64,000 nucleotides of DNA, taken from assembly GCA_004794655.1 (NCBI GenBank), contig SMMW01000605.1, positions 2,014,001 through 2,078,000 of the forward strand, written 5' to 3'. A model generated the notes under the pieces. It made no database searches and was not told where the DNA came from. It was given only the letters and a program-made list of their open reading frames with translations. Source of the stretch: Marisa cornuarietis (lineage: Eukaryota > Mollusca > Gastropoda > Architaenioglossa > Ampullariidae). Positions 1 through 8,508 of this stretch are shown piece by piece. The translations under genes were made by a program, and so were the position numbers. Within the stretch, counting starts at the first letter, position 1; every line of letters starts with the position of its first letter.

Positions 1-1576
1 TTAGTCATCCTACACACAGCACACATCACACTAGTCGTAATACACTCCCTAGTCAATGTAGTTCCTAATAACACATCCTACACACAGCACACTAGTCGTA
101 ATACACTCCCTAGTCAATGTAGTTCCTAATAACACATCCTACACACATCACACTAGTCGTAATACACTCCCTAGTCAATGTAGTTCCTAATAACACATCC
201 TACACACAGCACACATCACACTAGTCGTAATACACTCCCTAGTCAATGTAGTTCCTAATAACACATCCTACACACAGCACACATCACACTAGTCGTAATA
301 CACTCCCTAGTCAATGTAGTTCCTAATAACACATCCTACACACAGCACACATCACACTAGTCGTAATACACTCCTAGTCAATGTAGTTCCTAATAACACA
401 TCCTACACACAGCACACATCACACTAGTCGTAACACACTCGCTAGTCAATGTAGTTCCTAATAACACATCCTACACACAGCACACATCACACTAGTCGTA
501 ATACTCTCCCTAGTCAATGTAGTTCCTAATAACACATCCTACACACACCACACATCACACTAGTCGTAATACACTCCCTAGTCAATGTAGTTCCTAATAA
601 CACATCCTACACACACCACACATCACACTAGTCGTAATACACTCCCTAGTCAATGTAGTTCCTAATAACACATCCTACACACAGCACATCACACAAGTCG
701 TAATACACTCGACCGCTAGTCAATGTAGTTCCTAATAACACATCCTACACACATCACACATCACACTAGTCGTAACACACTCCCTAGTCAATGTAGTTCC
801 TAATAACACATCCTACACACAGCACACATCACACTAGTCGTAATACACTCCCTAGTCAATGTAGTTCCTAATAACACATCCTACACACAGCACACATCAC
901 ACTAGTCGTAATACACTCCCTAGTCAATGTAGTTCCTAATAACACATCCTACACACAGCACACATCACACTAGTCGTAATACACTCCCTAGTCAATGTAG
1001 TTCCTAATAACACATCCTACACACAGCACACATCACACTAGTCGTAATACACTCCCTAGTCAATGTAGTTCCTAATAACACATCCTACACACAGCACACA
1101 TCACACTAGTCGTAATACACTCCCTAGTCAATGTAGTTCCTAATAACACATCCTACACACATCACACTAGTCGTAATACACTCCCTAGTCAATGTAGTTC
1201 CTAATAACACATCCTACACACAGCACACATCACACTAGTCGTAATACACTCCCTAGTTAATGTAGTTCCTAATAACACATCCTACACACAGCACACATCA
1301 CACTAGTCATAATACACTCCCTAGTCAATGTAGTTCCTAATAACACATCCTACACACAGCACACATCACACTAGTCGTAATACACTCCCTAGTCAATGTA
1401 GTTCCTAATAACACATCCTACACACAGCACACATCACACTAGTAGTAATACACTCCCTAGTCAATGTAGTTCCTAATAACACATCCTACACACAGCACAC
1501 ATCACACTAGTCGTAATACACTCCCTAGTTAATGTAGTTCCTAATAACACATCCTACACACAGCACACATCACACT
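1..1576. repeat. 68-bp tandem satellite, about 23 copies
   Basis: The unit contains TAGTCGTAATACACTCCC and TCAATGTAGTTCCTAATAAC. Most copies are 68 bp. Several are shorter because part of the CACAGCACACATCACAC stretch is missing (for example near 85-145). Copies differ by only a few substitutions, so the array is recently homogenised. It runs off the left edge of the window and ends abruptly in unique sequence at about 1577. It shares the word AATACACTCC with the 44-bp satellite at 54-57.7 kb. Confidence 0.97.
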
Positions 1577-1941
1577 AGGGCCACGAATGATCGAGCCCCA
1601 GCACACGTAACAGTTCACTGGTCAACAAAAGTGAAGGAGACATGATGCCCGCAGAACTGCGCCGATTGTCAAGTCTGTTTGTTAAAAGAAATCAAAGCCA
1701 CGGAAACCAAAGAGGCAGCGTATTCCACACGCATGATGGCGGGCCCATCAAAAAGATACACAACCACAAGTCAAACACGAGGAAGACGTCAGTTAAGACA
1801 CAAATACGACAGAGCTCTGCCCCCTCCAGCCAGTTAGGCGAAGGGACATCACTCAAAATGTGGAATTCTAAACGTTGTTCTTGCAGACTTTCATGATAAC
1901 GAAACAGAAGTAACTCTGAACATTTCAATCCTTACTGCATT
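1577..1941. repeat. Right flank of a satellite-bearing element, copy 1
   Basis: This unique sequence after the 68-bp array aligns by eye with the sequence after the 44-bp array (about 57715-58200). Both share ACGAATGA at the start, then a CAGCAC..GTTCACT..AACAAA block, CTGCGCC, and further on AGCCAGTTAGGCGAAGGGAC followed by TCACTC. The two flanks are diverged but collinear. This copy ends where the LTR element is inserted at 1942. No coding capacity is recognised. Confidence 0.7.
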
Positions 1942-2195
1942 TGTAGGGGGCCAGTAAGCCACCCGTAAAGACTTGACGACAAAGACTTAGTGAGAATGAT
2001 GAAATACACAGGAAAGACTTGGCGACAAAGACAGTGAGAATGATGAAATACACAGGAAAGACTTGGCGACAAAGACTTAGTGAGAATGATGAAATACACA
2101 GGAAAGACTTGGCGACAAAGACTTAGTGAGAATGACGAAATACAGAGGAAACAGCACAATGATGAAATACAGAAGAAACAGCATATCGGTTAGGG

Positions 2196-2372
2196 CAGCG
2201 TTTCTCAACCTTTTACTTGTAACGCCCCCCCAGACGAATAAAAGTACGTCCGCGCGCCCCCCTTAGCCACTAATACCTATATGAGATATGAGAAAATGAC
2301 CGCCTTTGCGGCCCCCTTTTCAGCAGCTTGCGCCCCCCTTGGGGGGCGCGCCCCCCAGGTTGAGAACCGCGG
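2196..2372. mobile_element. hAT-type MITE inserted in the 5' LTR
   Basis: The 177-bp insert is absent from the 3' LTR. It starts CAGCGTTTCTCAACC, and its other end read in reverse starts CCGCGGTTCTCAACC, giving imperfect terminal inverted repeats. It is flanked by an exact 8-bp duplication GGTTAGGG (2188-2195 and 2373-2380), which occurs once in the 3' LTR. TIRs of the form CAGxGGTTCTCAACC with 8-bp duplications are typical of hAT elements. The inside is C- and G-rich with no coding capacity. It lies directly upstream of the LTR TATA box. Confidence 0.93.
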
Positions 2373-2380
2373 GGTTAGGG

Positions 2381-2388
2381 TATATAAG
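2381..2388 (+). promoter_or_regulatory. TATA box of the 5' LTR
   Basis: TATATAAG is found at the same place in both LTRs (4705-4712 in the 3' LTR), ahead of the probable R region. In this LTR the hAT MITE and its duplicated GGTTAGGG separate it from the normal upstream sequence. Confidence 0.7.
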
Positions 2389-2492
2389 GGCAGAGCTGAG
2401 ACAAGCCGGGGGTTCCCGAGCTGACATAGAGAAGAGACAGAAGCGCCTGAGTTCGAGCCCCTGACGAGTCGCAGCCGTGGCCACTATTGGAA

Positions 2493-2498
2493 AATAAA
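2493..2498 (+). terminator. AATAAA polyadenylation signal in the LTR
   Basis: AATAAA lies about 112 bp downstream of the TATA box. The same signal is at 4817-4822 in the 3' LTR, where it would end the element's transcript. Confidence 0.6.
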
Positions 2499-2589
2499 GA
2501 GTGCAGACCTGCTGACAAGTTCCTGGTTATGTTTGAGTGTTGAAAGTTTGTTAAACCACCAAAAGACCTCACCACACGGTTACATCAAT

Positions 2590-2606
2590 TGGCGCTGCGA
2601 GCAGGA
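2590..2606 (+). promoter_or_regulatory. Putative primer-binding site
   Basis: TGGCGCTGCGAGCAGGA begins 5 nt after the 5' LTR end. A TGG start is what pairs with the CCA end of a tRNA. I cannot assign the tRNA from the window. Confidence 0.6.
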
Positions 2607-2635
2607 TCCAGTGTCAGCAGGAAACGCAAAGAAGA

Positions 2636-3922
2636 ATGACTACGGAGGTGGACCGACTAACAGTACGCATCAGACAGCTGGAGATGAAGAAGGCCGAATT
2701 ACATCAAAAAGATTTGGAGATCAACCGACTAATAGCACGCATCAGACAGCTGGAGATGAAGAAGGCCGAATTACATCAGAAAGATTTGGAGATTAACCGA
2801 CTAACGGGACGTGTCAAACAGTTGGAGATGGAGACAACTGACCCGCCTCCCGGCACACAACAAAAAGATTCCCCCACACGGCCGCTTTTGTGTTACTGGT
2901 GTGAGCGAGAAGGCCATAAAGAGACTAACTGTCAGTACAAGCAGCGATATCGACAACGACAGGAAAGGCGACCCAGAGGCCAGCGATCAGGACTCTCCAG
3001 TGATAGCAATCGTGAAAGAGGCAGAAGCCGCGGTTTCTGCAGGTGGTTTAACGTGACAAAAGGATGGGGGTTCATTACACCTGATAATGGTGGCCAAGAC
3101 GTCTTTGTCCACCAGTCGATAATTCACAAGACAGGATTTCGAAGCCTAGGCAAAGGAGAATTGGTAGAATTTGAATCCAGACCTTCAGACAAGGGTGTTG
3201 AAGCTACGTTCGTCTGTGGTATCGGAGGAGTGGAATGCCGGGGCTGTGACCGCTGGCCAATTGCAAGGAAAAAGTTTAAAAACAATCGGGTGTTACAACA
3301 GCGGAGACTCCGCCAACCACATCGCGGCCAAGTGTCAAGACAGGCCGCTGTCCAAATTGTGTCAGCAATGCAAGACCACCGACCACCTCATCGCGGACTG
3401 TCCTCACCGAGTCCAGACAGCGTGACCGTCGCGCCGACCGCACAACGGCGACAACAACAACGACAGTGCCAAGCAGGGCTTCAACGGGACGCAGCGCAAC
3501 GGGACAGATTTCATGGTCGGAGTGGCCCGAGTACCTGTATCACCAACCAGAGTGAGACTGCTGTGTATACAGCCAGGCCTCTCGCTAAGGGGCCCGTCCT
3601 TACTCTCAACAGGAATGACAACAAAGCAGCGAAGCCGCCAGAGTTAGAGGACATTCAGCTGTTGGAGGTGTCAAACTATCATGACGACGACAGTGACGAG
3701 GAAACGCCGTTTTGGTACGCTACTTTCCCATCCCATCAACCCAGAACTATTGTGATGCCAGAAGTGACAGTACCTGCCATGGCAGAAGTGACAGTACCTG
3801 TGATGCCAGAAGTGACAGTACCTGCCATGCCAGAAGTGACAGTGCATGTAGTGCCAGAACTGACAGTACCTGTAGTACCTCAGCCCTGCAGATCGCAGCG
3901 GCTTGCTGTAAGACAGGCATGA
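2636..3922 (+). CDS. Gag-like protein with zinc knuckle and cold-shock domain
   Basis: This is the only long ORF of the LTR element (428 aa). Residues about 7-66 are a coiled coil built from a 24-residue tandem repeat with the core RQLEMKKAELHQKDLE. A canonical CCHC knuckle (C-x2-C-x4-H-x4-C, starting CYWC) lies near residue 86 and is typical of retroelement Gag. A basic, Arg-rich stretch follows. Residues 133-195 form a cold-shock domain with the RNA-binding motifs KGWGFI and DVFVHQS. After that the frame no longer matches the captured segment (two knuckles lie in another frame, 3291-3401) but stays open. The C-terminus has five copies of an 8-residue repeat of the form EVTVPAMP, then SQRLAVRQA, which resembles the end of a gypsy pol. 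Protease, RT and integrase are absent. The start is the first ATG after the primer-binding site. Function is inferred; the ORF may be a fusion of gag start and pol end. Confidence 0.75.
   Translation: MTTEVDRLTVRIRQLEMKKAELHQKDLEINRLIARIRQLEMKKAELHQKDLEINRLTGRVKQLEMETTDPPPGTQQKDSPTRPLLCYWCEREGHKETNCQYKQRYRQRQERRPRGQRSGLSSDSNRERGRSRGFCRWFNVTKGWGFITPDNGGQDVFVHQSIIHKTGFRSLGKGELVEFESRPSDKGVEATFVCGIGGVECRGCDRWPIARKKFKNNRVLQQRRLRQPHRGQVSRQAAVQIVSAMQDHRPPHRGLSSPSPDSVTVAPTAQRRQQQRQCQAGLQRDAAQRDRFHGRSGPSTCITNQSETAVYTARPLAKGPVLTLNRNDNKAAKPPELEDIQLLEVSNYHDDDSDEETPFWYATFPSHQPRTIVMPEVTVPAMAEVTVPVMPEVTVPAMPEVTVHVVPELTVPVVPQPCRSQRLAVRQA
3032..3401 (+). pseudogene. Captured LIN-28-like segment (CSD plus two CCHC knuckles), frameshifted
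   Basis: The order cold-shock domain, short basic linker and two CCHC knuckles is diagnostic of LIN-28, the RNA-binding regulator of let-7 microRNA. The CSD (3032-3220) is in the frame of the gag-like ORF. The knuckles are in another frame: knuckle 1 at 3291-3335 starts CYNSG, with Ser where the second Cys should be (AGC at 3300), and knuckle 2 at 3360-3401 is canonical (CQQCKTTDHLIADC). The frame changes between about 3225 and 3290. No intron interrupts the segment, which points to capture of a spliced transcript. As drawn, the CSD could still be translated within the Gag-like protein while the knuckles could not. CSD and knuckles could have come from separate sources, but their spacing and linker argue for one. 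Confidence 0.8.
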
Positions 3923-4448
3923 AACTCGAATGCTGTGGAGAAAACTGCTTCGTATGACACTCAGCGACATGAATAACCTGAACATTTTGTTTGAATTGCG
4001 GTGTTTAGTGACACTGGATAACATGTATATTTTGTAAGCTTGTGATTAGTTAATTTTTTTTTGCATGTTCTTATGTTCTTCACGGCTGCGCTTACGAGAT
4101 GACTAGACAATGATAGACGAGACGGACGGGATGCTCTGCCCTTATAATTATGATTTACAGTTGCTGTAACATGTATTAGTCGGATTCAGCTTCAGCTGTT
4201 AGGCAGGGTTTAGATATTTTGTTTAAATGCAAATCTATTCTCTGCTAAGAAAATAGGACCAGATGCTGGAATGACGAGACGCTGCTTAAATCCTTGATGT
4301 CACACACAACTCGGATGTAGCAAAAGATAGTCTTTGTGTACCCAGAAGTCCCCGGGTAGGCATAATTAGGCGAGCTTGGATATCAGCCCTAGTTTAGCTG
4401 ACTATAGTTCATCAGCGAGGACGCTGTGGGAGAAAGAGACGGCGGGGA
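3923..4448 (+). other. 3' non-coding interior and polypurine tract of the LTR element
   Basis: No recognisable coding sequence. The last 23 bases (4426-4448) are purine-rich (GTGGGAGAAAGAGACGG and on) and directly abut the 3' LTR, as a plus-strand primer should. Confidence 0.65.
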
Positions 4449-4908
4449 TGTAGGGGGCCAGTAAGCCACCCGTAAAGACTTGACGACAAAGACTTAGTGA
4501 GAATGATGAAATACACAGGAAAGACTTGGCGACAAAGACTTAGTGAGAATGATGAAATACACAGGAAAGACTTGGCGACAAAGACTTAGTGAGAATGATG
4601 AAATACACAGGAAAGACTTGGCGACAAAGACTTAGTGAGAATGACGAAATACAGAGGAAACAGCACAATGATGAAATACAGAAGAAACAGCATATCGGTT
4701 AGGGTATATAAGGGCAGAGCTGAGACAAGCCGGGGGTTCCCGAGCTGACATAGAGAAGAGACAGAAGCGCCTGAGTTCGAGCCCCTGACGAGTCGCAGCC
4801 GTGGCCACTATTGGAAAATAAAGAGTGCAGACCTGCTGACAAGTTCCTGGTTATGTTTGAGTGTTGAAAGTTTGTTAAACCACCAAAAGACCTCACCACA
4901 CGGTTACA
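4449..4908 (+). repeat. 3' LTR (460 bp)
   Basis: Intact reference copy of the LTR, without the MITE. It holds the 46-bp tandem units, TATATAAG at 4705 and AATAAA at 4817, and ends CGGTTACA followed by CATT. Confidence 0.92.
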
Positions 4909-4912
4909 CATT

Positions 4913-5581
4913 GAAAAGCAGAATCAAAGGGATTGGAATAAGAAATAAGACACTTTTTTCCACACGGCGTCAGGCCCCACACGAGTGCAGCAACAAGAGA
5001 TGCAATTTAAGACCTGCACTTTCAGTGCTCTCGCACCCCCGTATAGCCCACACCCGGCTCCCTCCACCTGTTCCCAAAACTAATGGAACACTTGAAGGTC
5101 CGGAGCCTCAGTTGTAATGAAGAGATGAATGTTAGGAAGGAAATGATTTTAAACACAAAACACTGACGTTTCCAGCGATTGTGCAGCGTGTATTAAACTC
5201 TGTGTGTGTGCGTGTGTGTTTTGTAGAAAACAATTATACAACTTTGAAAATTACTGATGTAGGTATATTAATTTCTTTTTCATTCAATTTCTTTCCTTTC
5301 CATTTCAATACAATATCTCTCTATGTTTTTCAAGTAAAGGCACAACTTGCCGCCCTTGTACATAATTATATTGGCTCACATTTCAGCACTCCCTTCACAG
5401 CAGCATAGGAATGATGCACTCAAAATGCTTGATGGTCCTAATTTCCTCGTCTCTGATCTGTTTATCCAGCCCCTTAATTAACTGAGGCTTTTTCGAGATG
5501 TCCAATAATACAATTCCGCTAGAGAGTGTCATCAGTCATTATATCAGTCAAAATAGTCGGACATGTCATCATCTACCTCCT
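4913..5581. other. Intergenic, nothing recognised
   Basis: The ORFs here are short with no recognisable motif. There is a small TG-rich stretch near 5200. Confidence 0.5.
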
Positions 5582-5825
5582 GGGGCTGGTTGCACGTTTC
5601 TAAAATTTAAACTGTTCTAAAGAAGCAAAGTTCAAAACGTATTTAAAAATCGTTTCTATGTCGTTTAAGTCCGTTGCACAAACGCATAAGATTGTGTTGA
5701 CATGAACAACCGGTTAAAAAATATTCTAAAATTGTGTTCTGCAATTTACTATAAAACTGATTACCTATATAGATTTAAGGAATAAAAGTGATTAAAATTA
5801 GAAATTTGTTGTGCAACTAGCCCCC
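5582..5825. mobile_element. MITE with GGGGCTGGTTGCAC termini
   Basis: The left end is GGGGCTGGTTGCAC; the right end read in reverse is GGGGGCTAGTTGCAC. The 244-bp interior is A/T-rich and repeats the theme GTTGCACAAACG. No exact target duplication is evident, so the superfamily is unassigned. Confidence 0.6.
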
Positions 5826-8508
5826 GATGGTTTTGATAATCACTTTTCTTTATGAAAGAAAGTTTGTTTAAACCCTCCCTGCCTCCACTCAGCAAGTGTA
5901 TAAATAAAAGGAAACGTGCATTATCAAACACTTTTATTAAATAGATAAATAAATTCTTCAATCAGCCTTTTTGGTGGGTATACACACAAGATTAACTGAC
6001 CTTAATTATACAAATTCAGAAAGGCAATAAAATGATAATAAAAACATAAACTTGTATGTGATCAGCAAAAAACATTTTCATATGTTTAATTTTGCATTTT
6101 CTCTTTATTTCATTGTTGTTCTGCAAAATGTTGCATATTGCACAGTCTGTCATTCAATGGATGCATATGTACCATCTGTGGCGTACAGGTGACACGGTAC
6201 CTTTTTGTTCAAATGTGAACGAGAGCTGTGCTCCTGAGTCAACATGTTTTGTCCACAGACAAGTCAGGTCGCACGTGCAAAGCGGAATCGTGTGAAAGAG
6301 CGCGCGTTATGTAAAGTCGTTGCACTTTTCTCGAACGGCAGCCAGCACTATATATTTCGATGGCCTGATCAGTTTTGCACACTATTTAATCTATAAAACC
6401 CCACAGTTGGATACAGTGGGAGGAAGTGGAAATTACCTTCCCAGAAAAGTGCGATCAGCTGAACGTTTTTTGTGGTTACTGTGACGATGTTTATTTGTAA
6501 AAAAAAAAAAATCAAGATAACATTTCATGATGAATATTTTTGGTTCAAAAAGAGATGAATAATGGTTTTTTTTTGGGGGGGAGGAAGGGGATGGACGTTT
6601 GTGCCGCTGAGATGGAAGGTAAACCAGAACAACAAACTTCGTCAGACAGCCTCCTCAGAGAAAAGTTCCGACACTGTCGTGTTGCGAGTAGGACCATCAG
6701 CACCCAGAGGCCACGCCTACACTGAGAAGCTGTGTGCTGAATAAACTGTCAACCTCAACAGCAACTGTTGTGTGAATTTTAGAGGATATCAGTTCTCCAG
6801 TGACAACGTAAATCTAGGTTTCGGCATACAAGTGGAAAAATCTTCTCACTGTAACGGTCAGTGACCTGGGATACGAAAGAACGTTTTTTTGGTTTGGGTT
6901 CCTATCTGAGATTGAGCACACGCACAGTGGTTGAGGTGCAAGACTTGAATGTCTAATTTGTATTGCAATACGCATGTTATTCATTTACGCATGGCGAGTG
7001 ATCATAGTCGAAGACTATTCCTTGTCTACATTATTGTTGAAATTGTATGAAAATAATATATTTTTAATATTTTTGGCAGTAATAAAGTTAAACAAGCCTC
7101 TGGAGGCAGGCTAAGAGTTTTCTGTAACCAGGACATGCAAATATCAGGCTGCATGCCTGTGTAAGATGAGCGTGCGTACTTGTCTGGCATAAGCATGTTC
7201 TCAGGTTCTAGGACATACGCATTCTTAAGTGCCATCACACATGTATGCCACCAGGTACCTAAACCACTGAATATAAATTGAACACAGGTTTTCACTCTCA
7301 GGCTAGAAATTACAGCTATGTTCATTTGTTCATCACAGTGCTTAAATATATGATTTAAAATATTTTATATATATATATATATTATCACTTCATGCCTTAA
7401 ATATGTCATACCATTATTATATAAAAATAAATAAAATATAAAAATATGCAATCTTTCAATCCCAAATGATACATCTATGGACACATTAAAAACTTGCATG
7501 CTTGCCGATCACGAATACATGCATTAATAACATCATCACACTGTCTTCTGCCATTTTCACAAGTTTAGGCTGGGCCTCTTTGTATTCAATGCATATTATA
7601 ATGGGAAGCCCAGTAATTGAGTAGACTTCATGGTAAAGCCTACACAGAACAATTGATCATTTGAAGTCAGTACAACTTAAAATCAGTCGAAGTGGCAAGA
7701 ACACATTGTGGTAGTCTCAACATGAAAAAGTGACACAAAAAGTTAGTCGGGAACTTCCATCATATTATATCAATATTTGTCAAATATTTGCAACTCTAGT
7801 TGAGATGAAGAAAAAAATTAGTATTTTAAAAAGTTTGCTTGTATGTATATTCCCAGACCAATGTGAGTCAACATAAACATCCTGGTTGCAAAATGAGTCA
7901 GAATATGCAATCTCGAAATAAACAAAAATGTGAGCAAAGACCTAGTTTCGGTGCCAGTGAGAACAGCTTCAGTCTTATTTTCAGCTTATTAACCAGCTAA
8001 CATTTTCAATACATCTAATGCTCTAAACAAGGCTAGAAACAATGATTAGATGGAGCACTGAATCATCAGCAATGATAGAGATGACCACAAAATCTGATGA
8101 TGGAGCTCAAAGGTTGCAGATACAACATGAAAAAATCAGGACCTAGTACAGACACCACCAACCCTCTCCCCACCTACCAAGGAACAACATATTTTAGAGT
8201 GGGGGGAGGTGGGCAGACAACAGCGGTTAGCTATGGTATGTTAGATAAAATTCTATTAATGTCAAGCACCATTCTCCCAGCACGAAAGCTTACGTACAGT
8301 TGCTTAAACAAAATGAGATGATCAGAGGCATCAAACGCCACAATAAATCTCAGTGCAAAGACTGACACCTCATCTCGGTCAGATGTAATCGGCTCATTTA
8401 TGAATTTATGTATCTCTACATCATTTATGCATCACCCTAAATAAATATATGAAAAGTATATATACTCAGTGTGCACTTACATAAAAAAGTGATTTAAACA
8501 AAGTTGAT
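5826..8508. other. Intergenic region downstream of arrestin gene A
   Basis: Mostly A/T-rich with no gene found. On the minus strand at about 8233-8375 there is an open segment containing IVAFDASDHLILFKQL, which loosely resembles the AFD..DH..L block of non-LTR reverse transcriptases. It is too short and diverged to call. Some of the sequence just below 8509 should be the 3' UTR of gene A. Confidence 0.4.

Larger units (their letters stand above)
1942..2584 (+). repeat. 5' LTR (643 bp, with a MITE inside)
   Basis: It matches the 3' LTR at 4449-4908 except for a 177-bp MITE plus its 8-bp duplication and a missing TT in one internal repeat (GACAGTGAG against GACTTAGTGAG). It contains about four tandem copies of a 46-bp unit with GACTTGGCGACAAAGAC, a TATA box and an AATAAA signal. 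Confidence 0.92.
1942..4908 (+). mobile_element. Short LTR retrotransposon carrying a LIN-28-like segment
   Basis: The two LTRs begin TGTAGGGGGCCAGTAAGCC and end CGGTTACA. CATT occurs immediately before (1938-1941) and after (4909-4912), a plausible 4-bp target duplication. The interior is only about 1.9 kb. It has a primer-binding-site-like TGGCGC segment, one long ORF and a purine-rich tract before the 3' LTR. No protease, reverse transcriptase or integrase is visible, so this is a non-autonomous element that would need enzymes from a related gypsy-type element. The LTRs look almost identical apart from the MITE and a 2-bp difference, so insertion is recent. The ORF carries a cold-shock domain, unusual for such an element. 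Confidence 0.9.

Noticed and set aside
1..1576. CRISPR-like regular repeats
   Set aside because: Units abut directly with no unique spacers, and the window is animal DNA.
3671..4024. Minus-strand ORF with CHFWH-type repeats
   Set aside because: It is the antisense of the EVTVPAMP-coding repeat and has no independent support.
8097..8375. Reverse transcriptase relic on the minus strand
   Set aside because: Only a loose AFD..DH match over about 45 residues; kept as a remark, not as a feature.
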